Origin: Cinclus cinclus
Lineage: Eukaryota; Chordata; Aves; Passeriformes; Cinclidae
Assembly: GCF_963662255.1 (NCBI RefSeq)
Contig: NC_085055.1
Span: 20,136,704 to 20,200,703, forward strand
Length of the DNA: 64,000 nt
Direction: 5' to 3'
How positions within the stretch are numbered: position 1 is the first letter of the stretch; every line of letters begins with the position of its first letter. The notes under the pieces are model-generated. The model was given only the letters and a program-made list of their open reading frames with translations. It was not told where the DNA came from and searched no databases. This document shows positions 27,701-42,700 of this stretch, one piece after another. A program made the translations under genes and the position numbers.

Positions 27701-30700
27701 CCTTGGGCACTGCTGCTCCAGCTGCTCCAGAGGGCTGTGGAATGGTCACCCTGGGGCTGGAGCACCCATTTCTTTTCTCGACTCACTACTTTGGTTACTT
27801 GACTGAGGTGCCTGAGTTTAACATAAACATTAACGTAACATTTTGGTCAACTGACATTTTTAATTTCTGTTTTGTTTCAGAGCTGCTGCCATATTTCACT
27901 GCAAGCTCCTCTTTTTAACTACTTGCTTGCTCCATCTGCTGCTATTCTTTCAGTTCTTCAGCACTGAGTGTTCTCTTTCTGTTAAATCAGTATCACATGC
28001 TGCAAGACATTTATATATTTGCAGTTCCAGTTGCTTTCAAGCAATTGTTAATGCAACTGAGAGGGAGATCTTGGTTTGTCAATTAGTTACAAATTAATTA
28101 TGCTTAATGAAGAGGAGGAGTAGGAAAAGGCAATATTATCTAAATCCAAGTGTCAATATTTCAGTTTTTGTTGGAGTGGAATAAAAAGCATCCTTTGGAA
28201 GCTAGAACCTGGAATTAATCAATCACCTCTTGGATTTTGTTAGCATGCAAATTAAGGAAAGAATCCGACCAACCCAAACCAAAGCCAAAACCCCAAACAT
28301 ATATCTTATTATTTCCTGAGATGTTTTTGTATGGAAGGTGTTCATTTCTACACCTCCTGTTTTCTCTGGGGTCAAAACAAAATCAAAAACTGTCTTGGAT
28401 GTGTTTTATAGGAAAGAAATCAGATGGTTTTAGTTAATCAATGATTAATTGGAAAAAAAAAGTTAAGCAGAAATGAAACTGCTAGATGTTAAGTAGGACT
28501 TTATGCTGTGGTATCATTTGCACCCAGTGAAGGTAGTAATTAACCTGGATTCTAATCTTATGCACAGAGTGTCTCCCATAATCTCTGAGTAATAAACATA
28601 TCTAATTTCACTCTACCATAATTAGAGCTAAATAGGCCCATTTCTCCTGTAGTTACCTTCTGATCACGGGCAGCATGTGATGTGCTCAAACCAGCAATGG
28701 CAAGCAATGTTCTGCATCTGATCTTCCCACAGCTCTCTGCTTTTCCCTTGAGGACGATGTTCCATGTGGTGCACTAGGCCACATGACTTTTTCCTAATAA
28801 CACTCAGATCCTGAGGTCTGTTCTCAGTGCTGTGAGGTTATTTTCTTCTAAGACCTGTTGAAAGGAGCTGAACTGTATCCTGGGATAGGCAGGGAAGGAT
28901 GGGAAATCTTGCTCTGCAGACCTAACTGTAGATGCACCTATACTTTGTAGTATATTTACACATGAAGTAGTGATTAGGATCTTCTGTAACGTCAGTCTCT
29001 TTTCATCTGATCTAAATGTTTATATGCTTTTGTGAAGCAAAATTTGTGTCAAAATAAAGATTCTTGGAGCAGTAAATTGAGTTTTTTTAAGGTCTCAAAT
29101 ACAAATGATTGCTTGATCCTATGGGGGCAAGACTCATCATGCTGGTCTAACTGTCTGAGTTGGTGGAATTGCATTAGGGATTAATTTGGCCCATTTAATT
29201 TAGCTAGAGATTTACTTTTAAAAGATGTGGAAGGGGGGAGGGAGGAAACAGGGTTAACAGGAATTGCCTGGGGAAATTAAAACCAAATGTCTGAATCTTT
29301 GTAGCATAAAGCAGCCCCAGGAAACAGAGAATGTAGTAGGGATTGCTCAGCTCATTAATCACAGTCTTTGCTATGTTTCCATTTTGAACTCTTGAGGTTT
29401 TTTTGCTCTACAAAAACCCAACACAGTGAAGCATTGTCTGTTGGCATTTGTGTTTATGTATTATACCAACAATATTAACTTATTTACCAACACAGTGTTC
29501 TGGGTTTCTAAATGTACTAACAGACTCCTAAACCATGAGGGTTTGTCCCAAGGGCCCAGCTGCCTGTGACACTTGCAGATCTCTCTTGTGCCAGGTTTTA
29601 TGAGAAACCACTGCTTCTGTCTTGCTTTTTGGAAAGACTATGGCAGGGGAGACACTGAATATGGTTATATTAGAGTGAACATGATCCCATGTAGCTGCAC
29701 AGGACCTGCAAGTGTCAGGATGATTAATTTAGTTTTAGAAATTGTCAAAATCCAGCTTTCTTTCCATTGTCTGTTTTCTGCTTTTCTTGATGAAGTAAAT
29801 GGCTGGGAGAAGGGTGAGCTTGCTCATGAAATCATGAAAACTTGGTGCCAGAGTTATTTCCAGACTTGAAGTTTGCTCTTATTCTACAGGTGCATGATTT
29901 GCCATTTTTCCTATCTTGGCAGGCAAGAGATTATTTTAGAGGGTGTTTTATTTTAGTCTACTTGTAGAAAGAGGAGAGCACTCACTTCCTTGCAGGCACT
30001 GGGGGAGTTTGCTGTGGGAGGAGTGGATGGTAAATGCAGAATTCTGGGTTCTTGTTTGGTCCTTCGAGGTCTATTCTTTGCTGTCAGAACACAATAGTTT
30101 GGGCACAGGTTTTGTGGAGTTGTGCTCATGTCTTGCACGCTGTGATCAGAATATGGGTGAGGCTTTTGTTTCTGGGCATGTCACATTTCTAATCATTTGT
30201 AATCACAGTAAGCTGCTCTCTTGGCTTGTTCAAGCCATAGCATTCTCCTGGCCTTTCTTGGATGGTAATATGCCTTTTGTAACTCCCAGGAAATAGAGGA
30301 TATTGGATATCAGACCTTTTCCATCCCATGGCTGTAGGGTTTGCACACTAACAGATCTTCTCCTGCTTAGGAATTTGTGTTCAGAAAGGTAGTAAAACTC
30401 AATATATACATAGTGATGAATTTTCTGTCCTAGCAGGAGCTTCAGCAGAACCCCCTGTTTCACAGCCAGGATAAACTTCCACTGTTTCTCTGTGTAATGC
30501 ACCCATCCTAGAGCTGCCATGGGAAGCATAATGTGCAGTGGCAGAGAGCTGCTGTTCATGTAAGGGTTGCAAGTGCTGTATCTGACTCCAGGAAAGCATC
30601 ATCCTTTCCCTCCTCACTCTGAAGTCTCCTCCTTCATGTTGTTCTTTTTAAGAACAAGTAGGAAACTGTTGGGACAAAGGGATATGGGCACTGCTCACAA

Positions 30701-33700
30701 TTCTGTTCTCTTCTCTGTTTCTGCACATGAGCAGTTTGCTTAATAGTGAGCCCCAGGGATTGGAAAATGGGGATGTTTCTCTAAAAGAAGTATGAGTTCC
30801 TTTCTCAGTGAGGTAGATCAAAGGGATGAAACACTGACATGTGGTAAAGGAAGTCAAAGAAGAATTTCAGTAACCATAAGCAAAAAGCAAGAAAACATTT
30901 CCTCAAACACACGCAGAGCAGGTCTGTAGGCCACAGACAATCAGGATCTGAACAGAGCCCTCACACCATAAGGTTTCAGTGAGGAAATGAGGCTAATTCT
31001 TTGTTCTTCTTTGCCATGGAGTTACTGTAGATGGGTCTGTGCTGGTCTCTTTCTTCATAGGGGTCTTTGAGAATTTAATTTGTACTGAGGCATCAGGAGG
31101 TTATGTTGTAGAACAAATGAAATGGCTGCTGAGAGACGTCCAGCACCACTAATTAGTAGAAATACTTAATTTTCCTCTTAAAACCAGATTTTTAAACTTC
31201 TGTATTAAGGATGAAAGACAATGCACTGTTGAATAAGAAACTCTTCTTCCCAGCCAAATTTCTGGGGTAGAGTTTGATTTTAGTCTCTTGTCCTGTTTTA
31301 TTCCAGAGAGGGCATTAATCAAGACCTGCTGCACCTCCCACCCTGTATCACTGAGCAGTTCATCGAGCTGCTCTGTCAGTACAGCCCAGGCCAGGTTTTG
31401 GAGACACTCAAAGTTCTGGAATACTGCAGACTGGAGGAAACCATCCAGGTAGGAAAGAGATGACGACAGGGGCCATGGGATGCATTCAAATCAGCCCCTA
31501 CCCCTTTAAACTGCTGTAAAAGCCCCTTTATCTTAGGCTTGGATTAGTTCCTAGATGCTCTTTCAGTCTGTTTCTAGCACTCTCTGTCCCTCTGAGCTGT
31601 TAAACTGCACTTCTGCAGCACAGTTGGATATATTTAATAGACTGAGTTCGGTCTCAAGGCTAATAAGGAAGGGCCCTTAGTGCTCTGAAGCTGCTGAGAA
31701 ACTGCAGAGTAGAGGGTGGCTGTGTTGCTGTTAATTAATCATGTTAGGGGTATATGAAATCATGGGCCTGGGGTTTTTGGAAAGCAGCACTGCCAAAGTC
31801 TGCCTTGTGCTGGGAGAGCAACTGTTCCTTCTCTGTATGGAAATTGTACCAGTAATTTCTGAGTGCTGGTGGTGGCAATAGTGCAAGCTGAGAAATAAAA
31901 GGAGATGCAGGATAGCTGCTCAGCCTGGGTAAGATGCCTGGCAGCACAGGCACCATCACAGAGCCTTGGCCATCTGCTTGGCATTGTTGTGTGGATAAAC
32001 AAACACTGGCAGCTTTCTTCAGACAGACATTTACCTTTTTTTTTTTTTCTTTCAACTCAGATAACCCAAAAACATCAGCTCCATGAGGCTTCTTCGTATT
32101 TACTAGAGAAGAAGGGTGATATCCATGGTGCCTTCTTGGTTATGCTTGAGGTACAGTACTCCCAAATCCTGAATGTGGCATGGCCTGTGCTCAGGTTGGA
32201 TGGATGTTGTCCTTGTTTCCTACTAGAGTCCATGGAAGCGTTTGCCTTCTGTCAAATACAAATAAATTGAGGTGTCTGCATACTCAGAACATCAGTTTAT
32301 TTTTCTGACAAGCCTTCAAACATTTGGAAGATTAAGTAGATGCTGAAATTTGTTTTTTATAGCCAAAAATCATCTTTCAGCTCCTGCTTTCTTTTCCATA
32401 TTTGGAAAGCTGTTTATGCCATGTTAGTCATGCTGGGGATGAAAATGGGAGCGAGTCTGTGTAACCACACCTTTGACAAACACTTTTATCAGGATTCTTG
32501 GGAGTAAACTCCCAAGTTGACTGTTCTGTGTCTTCTCTTTTGTTTCAGCGATTGCAGAGCAAATTGCTGCTGCTTACTCAAGATGATGAAAGTAAGACTT
32601 ATTGACTTAAATTCCATTTCTCTATTAAAAACAGATAAACAGATAAACACAAAAATGTGAAGTGCCTGTATGTGACACCTGGTAATGAGATTGTTTCAGG
32701 TTTCTAGGCATTGTAGTGACACTGTTCATATGATAGCTATTTGGGTGACACTCCCTCAGTCTGGTGTTCTGGTCTTGTTAGGGATGGTTTGTGTATGTGT
32801 GGCAGCTGCCCTGTCAGCTTTTCCCATTGGGGCTGGTCCTCTCAGGGGCTTACCAAACACATTTCCCATGTCAGAATCCATTCAAACTCATTACTGAGCT
32901 TCAGCTGGTATTATATGGGAAGAGTGATGGGAGACAGCTGGGAGTAGCTTTTTTGAAAGCACATTTCTCAAATAGATAAATAAGAATGTTCTGCCCACAG
33001 AAAATGAGCGTATGCACAGATGTGCTGTTCACTAGCCCAAGGACTCCTGGGCACCTAATTAAATGCAGTGCCCATAGTTGTTACTTAATTGTGTCCCAAA
33101 CCACAGCTAAGATCTGCCTTATTTGATTAAATGAAATGTTTTACTTGCCCAATTTATTGTGCTATTCAGGAAAAGTGCCAAAATCAGAACTTGTCTTTAT
33201 AATGTAGTATAAATATAATGTCTGCTTTATAATGTCTGCTTACAGGAGTGAGCAGACTTTAGATGAATAGCATGATTTTATTTTACAGAAGGATTGATAG
33301 TTATCTAATGGGAGTTAACTTGTCTAATAATTTTTATAATTGTAATTTGCTTTTTTCCCCCGACACTTAGGCTCAGTTGAACCCTCCTTGGTAGAAAATA
33401 TTGAAGATACTTTAATGAAAACAATTGATCTTTGCCAGAGGAATTCACATAGTTTAGACCAGCAACAGCGAGAGGTAACGTAGTCAAAAATGTGTCACCA
33501 GAATCAATGAAGGCCTCTGTGTCTCCTGAAGCTTTGCCTCATATGGCTCTGGCTCTCCCCATCCACTGGGTACTGGTATGATCAGGCAGTCACCATGTGC
33601 CTCTCCTTGTGTTCTCCCTGTGCTGCTTCAGGGTTTGGAGCCATAAGAGTGAAATCCTCACTCATTAGAGTGAAGCACAAAGCAAAGTTCAGGTCAGGGG

Positions 33701-36700
33701 GAGGAAGGGATGAGACCATGGCCTTTTTCCCCCTTTCCAGCTCCAGATGGAAGTCAGGCACAAATGTCAGTCAAACACTGCAGAGGCACTGTGAGCTCTG
33801 AGCCAGCTTCTGGTGGTACAGAGCTGCTCCTGCTGTTGTAGCTTGGCTGCAGAGCTGTTCATGCCCCCTGAACTGAGTGTCAGCCTGGGCTTTGAGGGGG
33901 TAAGCAATGCAGCTGCCTTGATCTCTTGCAGAGGGTGCTGGCTTTGCCCATCACCTCAAACTGAGGAGATTTTCCATTTTGCCCATGTCAGTGACACAAA
34001 GGCATCTTTAGTTCCAAGATTCTGCATAATTTATGTAATTTCTGAACTCGGAGAAGGTTGTTCCCATGTCTGAGGAGGTGGCATGGCTGGAAGTCAAGAA
34101 CTCTGATTTCTTCCCAAGCACTTCCCAGTGTGAGACGTGATCTGCTCTATTTCTTCCCTGCAATGGTGTCATCGTACAACAGATTGGAAGAGAATTTAGA
34201 TGTCTCTTTCCATTTGGGTTCCGTTTACTGTGCTACCCACTCTGTGAGCTCTCTCTACCCTGGAGAGTTTGCCTCTCACATGGGGAAGTAGTTGGGGACT
34301 GAATGAAGCAAACACAGATGGTCACAATTCCAGTAAAGTGCTTTGCTGTCAGGTTACTTTCAGCTGTCCCACAGCAGTCATTGGAAATGCAGTTCTGTTT
34401 TCAGAATGTGGAAGTGAGTCTTGGCCAGTTGCCTCTGATGTTGCTCACAGCTAATTTTTAACACTGACCTGTTTTAACACTGACTGTTCTTACTGGTTCT
34501 TTCCTTGTGTTCCATGATTCCAGGCCCTCTGGTTTCCCCTCCTTGAGGCCATGATGTCCCCACAGAAATCCTCTGGTTCATCACAGTGTCCATATTCTGA
34601 ATGTGAGTACTTTGTCATTTGTGACCCCAAACAGTGAAAGTTGTGTGCTGTCTCTCCTCTGATGAATGAATAGAAGAAAAGTTGTTTTGTTACTCCATTC
34701 CTAAATATTCTGCTCCCTGACTGGTAGGGAGTTCAGGTTGTGTTTGGTAGGCTGCAGCTGTTGAGGTGGATAGGATTTTTTTCAATTACTTTATTTCGTA
34801 CTGTGTAGAAGAGGAAGCCTACCACAGGCTGTGCTAATAAGTTGGTTGCATTGAGGATGGTCTCTGAAGGACCCAAGGTGCACAGTGTGTACAAAGGTTC
34901 TTAGTTGTAGTCAGCACTTGGGGAGCTCCTGATATAATTCACTGTCTTTGTGCACCTCTGCCTGCACCTGTCTGCCATATATAAAATCAGTGGGACTTGA
35001 ATACACCAGCTAGATTCTCTACTCCACTTCTGAGTCAGTAGCACACCTTGAACAGCAAGCTCCCTTTGTGGGAGAGATAGGAGTAGCTAAAAAGGAGCTT
35101 AGATGCTTTGGTCTTGGCAGTCCCCAGCACAGAAAGGACCTGGAGCTGCTGTAGTGAGCCTGGAGGAAGTACCAGGGTGACCAGAGGGATGGAGCAGCTC
35201 TGTTGTGAGGAAAGGCTGAGGGAGTTGGGTTAGATGGGATATTGGGAAGAAATTGTTCCCTGGGAGGGAGGTAAGGCCCTGGCACAGGGTGCCCAGAGCA
35301 GCTATGGCTGCCCATGGATCCCTGGAAGTTTCCATGGCCAGGTTGGATGGGGTTTGGAGCAACCTGAGGCAGTGGAATGTGTCCCTGCCTGTGACAGAGG
35401 CTGGGACTGGATGAGCTTCAGGGTCCTTTCCAACACAGACTACTCTGGGATTCTCTGAATAATGTCTTTTCAGGATCTAGGAATAAGCTTCATGCAGAGG
35501 TCAATGCTGGGGAGTTTTTGAGTCTGTAGGCCATATCACAGACAAGGATCCAAACTGGGATTTGGTAGCAATGGGAAAATTGTATGGTGGTGTTACTTGT
35601 CAAGTAAGTGAAAATGTGGTGGTTACTGCAGGGGGTGTGGAAGGGAATACAGAAGTATTGTGGGATCAAAACCTTGTAAACACCCTTTATGCTGCAAAAA
35701 GCTGTGTGCTTAGTGCAGGAGAAAAAAACCATTAAAGCTATTTTCAAACCAGAAAATACGACCTGAAATGAAACTCTCTTTATCTGTAAGACTGATCTCT
35801 CCTTACTCCTGGAATCCTACTGAGCTGCTGTGGCTGTTATGTTTTACATTCCAGCTTTGAAGAGTTTGACAATGCAAGTGCTGAACAACATGGCTGCATT
35901 TATTGCTCTTCCCTCAATCCTGCAGAGGATTCTCCAGGTGAGTTTCTGAAGAGGAGGTTTCACCAAGCTGTGCCACTGGGTTATTGGGAAAAGGTAGTTC
36001 CAGGTTATTGGAGATCATATCAGCTACTTGTCTGTTCAGTGTTTCAGTAAAAGTTATTTTGGTGAAACATAAGGTGTAAAAGCTGATAGAATTATTTGGG
36101 GAGACATGTGGGAACACACAGACCTGTGAGAAGGTAATTGAAGTAATTCCTGCAAATCAAATAAAATAGTACCTCCAAGGTTGCAGTTACGTGGAACTGG
36201 AACTTGGCAGGTTTAAGGACAAAGCCACAATGGATTTCCCACAACTTGGTACTAAATTTGTTGAAAGCCTTTAAGTGAAGGCTCTGGGATGGATGGTTGT
36301 AAAGACAGTACAGCAAAGGGTGTAGGCTTTGCAGAAAGATCATGATTGGGTCCAAAATATAATTGATGGTGCAATATTATTTTAGACATGCAGTTAGTGA
36401 GCAGCAGACTTGCAGAAGAGCTGGTTTTAAGCAGGACCTTGGGTTGAGTGATCACAGGAAACTACAATTTGTTAATTTGCAAAGCAGATGAAAGCTGGCT
36501 CGATTTTAATAACAAACCTTGAGAAATGCAGAAGAGGAATTAGAAGAATTGTGTGTGTTGTTGAGTGGAATCACTGAAGGGTTGAGACAATGTTGAAACA
36601 CTGTTCAGGGTTTCTATTCCAGGTGAGAGAGGAAAAGGGCTTACAGGGTGAACACACACCTCTAGCAACCTCTTGGTTTGATCTTAGTATTACACACAGT

Positions 36701-39700
36701 CTTGGATTTTGAACAAACTTCTAAGATAGCAAAGCATGTTGTAAGAGAGTGGATAAAAAGTGTGTTCAAATGAAATGTGGTTTTATCAAAGGAAGTGTCA
36801 AGCAAACCCAGTGGCTCTTCAATAACTTATTTAGTCTACTTTTAGCTGAGGTTTTGGTATAATTTCCTGTTGGGCTTTGTTTGATGTTTAATGTAGGCAG
36901 GAAAGGATGGAGAAGCTGTGAGTGGGAGGCTGCAAGGGGAACGGAGGCTTCCCTGGGTTGTGCTGAGAACTGCCATGATGGGGTGGGAGTCAAAGCAGTG
37001 ACCACTGTGCAGATAACACAGCTGGGAGGTGTGACAGTATGGAGGAAGATCCTGTTTTCCTTTGGGATAAAGGGAGAGTCTTGATGGCAGTCTTAACATA
37101 TTTCACTCTATTTCTGTTCTGATGGACTCTTTTAGCAGCAACAGAAAATCTCTTTGCCAGGGGCTGGCACTGATGTCCTGGAGGCAGCAGGGGAGTGAAT
37201 TGTCTTTATCTGTTGTAGAGGGAGGTGGCTGGTGTGATGGCTCTGCTGGGGAGGTTGAGGGGATGCTTTACTGAGGAAAGAAATGGGTCAGGCATCACTG
37301 AGAACAGCATGTACAGCTCTGGTCACTGGGTTTGGAGGCAGGGGGGAGCTGCTTCTGCTCATTCCACCTCCCTGGTCAACCTGACAAATTCAGTCTGACT
37401 AAAGAGAGATTTGGAAAGGCAGATTTTTTTTTTTAACAACTAGAGCAAAAAAAATGATGACTTCTTAAAATGCAAAGGACTGAATTCCAGGTAAAGAGCA
37501 TTAGTATGTGAAGTTCATAAAATGGTAATTGGTAGCTTGTAGCTGAAAAACAGGTGTAGGAAAAATAACATCATAAAGATCAAGAGAAGATCCTATGGAA
37601 GGGGACCTGGTGTTGATTGATATAGAGGATCTCTAAGTTCATTTTGCTACTCAGCAATTACTCTTTTCTAGGTTTTACTCACACCCATGTATTTGCAAAC
37701 CTCTGAGGTGTGTGGAGTGATGTGACCTGGATTGTTTGTGGGCAGCAGAGAGGGTGTGAGTCCCTTACTGCATCCTGGGGATCCTCTGATAGGTGCTAAC
37801 AGCTCATCTGGGTCCTTCAGAAATTGCTGGCTGTTTTCACCTCTGAAGCTCACTTAAGCCTCTCCCAACTTCTTATCCTCCATATTTGGAGATGAGCTCT
37901 TCTCCGGAGAGCTTGCCTGGTGCTGGGTCTCACCAGTCTGCTGCCTTCAGTGCTTGGCACCTTCTCTGGGGACAGCGTCCTTTGTTACAAGACAAGCCCT
38001 TCATTGAACCCTGTGCTCTTGTCCTTAACCCCCACATTTCCATTCACTCTGCCTTCACACCAACCCTTATTCCTGGGTTCCTGGCACTGCCCTGCTCCAT
38101 CTCACTGTTGCCTGTGGGTTTGTGGCTGTGTTTTGTCAAACTCTTGCTCCAGGGCTTGCAGGGGTGCCTGTAGGACGTTTCTGTGATGTTTATTTGGCAC
38201 AGCTTGGCCATTGTGAGAACATTGTTTTGAATCCCACTGGGAAGCTGGTGTCAGGATGGTGATGAGCAAATCTTACTCTGTGGTCTTGTCATGAATGCCC
38301 AGCTCAAATGTTCAGGATTTCTGAACCCCCTAGCCCTGCTGCAGATCAGGAAGAAAATGCCCTCTGAGTGACATAGCAGAGTGCCCTGGATTTTTTGCCT
38401 TCCAGTCATCTGGGAATGCCATTTAAGCGCCCTGCAGGGAAGAATCACAGAATGGCTGGCACAGCTGACGCTTTCTTAGACAGGAAGATTCCTATGTTGT
38501 TAACCCTGGCTGGGTGTTCTTTTTGCAGAGCTGTGTAGTTGCTCTTTGAAGCCATGCAAAATTCCAAACCCTTCTGTCTTGGCTCTGAGCTCTCTGCAGG
38601 GCACTTAGATGTGTTACTGATGTGCCACCTTAACTGTGGCCACAAGGAAATATTGAAACTCTCCTTCCTGGGCCCTGGAATGCATACAGCCTTTCCCAAA
38701 CCCTCCAAATATTTTCGTGAAATGCAGAATTACAAGTGTTGATTGTCTGACAGGGCCTTCAAATACTTTTCCAGCAGAGCTCAAGGCTTGTGATGGAGCA
38801 TAGATGTGCTGGAGCTGCAGGCTGGGAGGTGGCACAGCTGCCCAGAGAATTAATTGGGGGTTTGGTTGGAAGGTGGATAACATCAGTAAACTGAGGTAGA
38901 TTATCTTGCCTTTTCTGAAAAGGAATTAGAGTATTCCAATTTTAGCAGACTGTTTTTCTCCCTCTTCTGGGCTTAACTGCTTAGAGATTATACCTTATGC
39001 AAATGTTAACGTTGCAACCCAAGTGTTTGGCCAGAGGGCACCTTGCAAGGGCTGGGGCCAGACCTGCAGCTTTCCCAGAGAACAAGCAGGCTTCTGGCAC
39101 CTGCCTGTCCCAGCACCTGGGTTCAGCATCATCTAACCAAAGTCATGGGAAATAACAGTTGATAGATTTGCTCCTGCTCATCCCTTATAGTGTTGGGGAG
39201 TTGCTTATTAACTGCAAAGTCTGAACTGAACGCATTAGGAGAGATACCAGAGGAATCCTCTTGAGTATTAGGAAAAATTCCGTGTTATTAAGGATGTGAG
39301 TGCTCTCTGAAGAGGGCTGAAAGGTTGAGTGCTAATTCCCTTACAAAGCTGTAATCCTTCATGAATGTTTTGTAAGCAGATGCAGCTGATGCCTCCTACA
39401 AAATAGAGAGCTAGAGAAGCCAGGAATGTAAAAGCTACCTGGAGGGACCTCAAAGAGGGGAAGGAAGGATTCTCTGAAAACTGTTTCCAGTGTGGAAGCA
39501 GAAAGCTCCATAAAGCTTATATTTTTTCCACTCCTGCTTAGGACTTTGTCTGTGTTTTCTTCCTAGTCCAAGAGATCAGCACTGGGATTGATTGTGTGTG
39601 GAGTGGTTGCTCTGGCCCCTTGCAGAGGGGAGAAGCTGAAGTGAATGTGCTTGCAGAGTGCATTTATTAGCACTGGTAGCAATGCAAGTGCTATTTCCTG

Positions 39701-42700
39701 GACCCAAGAAGAAATGGGAAATGGAAGAGACAGAGCTGGCTGAAAGGGCTGTATGAGCACCTTTGGGCTGTGTGTGGATCCCTGCCAGCTCTTCCCCATC
39801 TGTTTGGTTGTGGCAGCCCTGGACAGCCAGCTTGGCTCTGGATCCTTGTGCTGATGCTGTGTTCCCAAGGCAGCACCAGCCTGGGAGCAGCTGCTGGGAT
39901 CTATTCCTGGTTGGGGAAGTGCCAGCTCCACTGCATGGGATGGCACATCTGTGTCTCCAGTATGCCTGAATTCCTACCTAGGACCAACTTTATGAGGTGG
40001 AATTGATGAAAGATATTCCATCATAAAACTAATTGATCCCATGAGGCTTTTGTGGCTGGAAATTTTGTGTGGTCTGAAGCTGCAATATAGAAGCCTTATA
40101 ACTGTCTGGAGAGGTGACCTGGGAGCTATGGGTGTGATGCTGGAGGCAGGCAGGCAGCTCTAGCCCAGCCCATTCCATCCCGTGGCTCCAGCAGGGAATG
40201 GCCATGGACTCACTGCTGGCACTGGGCTGCCAGACTCAGCATGAGGCTTGGCCAGACCATGGGCCTCCTCTGTAAGAAGAAAGCCCATTTCCTTCCCAGC
40301 TGCCATTATTTTTGGAGCTCATCAAGCGTGACTTGAGGAAAAGACAGCAACTGAAAGCCCTCAGACTTGTTCTCCCTCTGCAAAGCTGCAGATGGGTCTT
40401 TATTCTTCTCTCCACATATCCTCTTCTTCCACTCTGTGTCCAGACAGGAAGCCAGTGGCTTTGAAAATCTCCACTTGCAGCTTAGGAAGTTTGTGATGCT
40501 ATATGGAAATTGAGGGGTTGGGGCAGTTTGTGAGTGACCTGTTGGCCATGTCTTGAGGGCTTTAGAAGAGGAGCTGCTGGCTGCCTGTCTAAGTGCTCTG
40601 GATCACATTCCTGCTGTCTGGAGGTCCTGTTGCCTCATAATCCCTGCAGTGCAATGCACTTAGAGCTGTGCTGCTAAATGGTGCAGGCAGGAGGGAACCT
40701 TGGAGTGTTCAGGCTGTGCTGTTCACCCAGCAGAAAAGGAGCCTGTGCAGCACATCCAGCTTTTCATGCTTCATCCAGTATGTTCCAAATCCACAGCTGG
40801 TTTTGCCTCAGTGGTGTTAGTTACTCACGTTGCTTTTATTTGGGTTTGAACATTGGTGTTTCTGGTTGTCACGCTGCCCATGAGGGCTGTTGTTCAGGAC
40901 TTCCTTGACTTGCTTTCTGTAGCTTTGGTGATCACTCAGGGTGTCTTGCAGTGTAACTTCCATTCTGCTTTAGTTGTCTTTGCTAGCTGGCTTTGTCACT
41001 CTCAGTTCTTGCCCAGTCCCAGCATGGAATCAATCTTGCTCCTACTCCTCTCATTCATCTTAGCCAGAGCTTGTTTATTCCACTCCTGTTCCTGTTTCCA
41101 CTGTCTCCCCACCATTTTTCTACTCTGGGTTAGTTGCCTTTTCACATCTTGCTGGTCTGTTTTTGCCCATGTTCTGCCCCTTCCAGCAGACAGAGCAGTG
41201 TTTCAGGGGGTGCCAGGGTGGGTGTGCTGGGCTGTTTGGGCTGAAGCAGGCTGGAGGAAGGGGGACATGCACAGGCTGATGACCTGTGCCACAGCCCTGT
41301 GCTTGTGCTGCTGGGACAGGACAATTAAGCTGTTCAGGGCATGTGGAAATCAGCCCTGCAGCAGCAGGAGAGCCCTAGGGCCCTGCTCCTTCTGCTAGCT
41401 GGGCTGTGGGCTCAGCAATGGCTGGGGTGGGCTCTTCCAGCCTGCAGATGAGGGGTCTGGGATGAGCCTGGGGATGAAGCACCCCTGGCTGGGCAAGAGC
41501 ACGGGACAGTGGTCGGGCTGAGAGCTTTCTGGCCATGCTATTCCCTTCAATAGTCCTCAAATGTATTCTCCAGACAGCTCCTGCAGCTCCTGAATGGAGT
41601 TTCCAGTTTTGACCCAGGCACACTAGTTTATATTGATGATGTTATCTACTGAGTTTTGCTAATTACTGATTTTTCTCATCAGTATGTGGGATTATTCTGC
41701 TGTCTCTGTGCAACATATTTAACTCTGCAATCATAGCTTATATTTGCAGTTCCAATCCAGAGGAATAAAAGACCTAAAAAGAATCAGAATGATCATATCC
41801 TGTGATTCAACTTCACCTTTACCTTTCTTCATACAGGATCCAGTTTATGGAAAAGGGAAACTTGGAGAAATTCAGGGGCTTGTCCTGGGAATGCTGGACA
41901 CCTTTAACTATGAACAAGTAAGTTGCCTGTGTTTCTGTTCTGCCCACCCCTGCATGCAGCATTATTTTAGCTGCCTGGCCTACTGCTTTCTCTTACTTGT
42001 AATTTCTGTCTGCAGGGCAAAGTCAATGGACATGTGAGTGACTTCTATGTTATTGGGAGTTGGGGAGGGAGTTTGGTTTGCTCACAGATTGGAAGTGAAG
42101 GGACTGGCAGGTACATGGTGAACACCTTTGCAGCTCAGTTCTGTGTTAAATGTACCAGAAGAATAAACATCTGCTTTTTCTCCAGCTCATCCTGCAGTTA
42201 GGGGTTCAAAGGCACAAAGCTGATATGTTTTGTCTTTATATGCAGTTTTAAAGAACAGGTTTTTTAATTAGGCTCTTTTTACACTTCCAAGTGATAATGC
42301 TGCACTTCCTTTGTGACCTGGTGAGATTTCCTCTTAATCTCAGTCCTGCTTTTCTCAGTCCAGCCCAAAATCCCAGGCAGTCTCCACACTTCAGGAGTTT
42401 TCTGAAGCTCCTTTCTTCCTAAACAGGATGCACAGTGTTCTTCCAAGCCCCTCTCCCCCATCATGTGGCAGTGCCATCCCAGCTGCTGCTCAGGGCAGGC
42501 CCCCAGGCACCAGCAGCCAATGCAGAAACACAATGGGAAATGGCTTTGCTGTGGAGGCTGAGCACCAGGAGCCTTTATCTGTGTTTAGGTTTTTGTAGAA
42601 GCTCCTGCCCACCATCCCTGCCTGGCAGCTCTGGGACAGGCTGTGTGTCCAGATGGGATCCTCTGTTGCAGCCTTTTGCAGCTGCTGCTGTGAAGCACAG

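Noticed and set aside
27590..27790. Weak CR1-like stretch
   Set aside because: Only short phrases resemble CR1; the diagnostic 3' end is missing, so I do not call it.
40853..41398. Plus-strand open frame of 181 codons in the w34-w35 intron
   Set aside because: No similarity to a known family and no splice or start context. It is Leu/Phe/Cys-rich as expected from T-rich intronic DNA.
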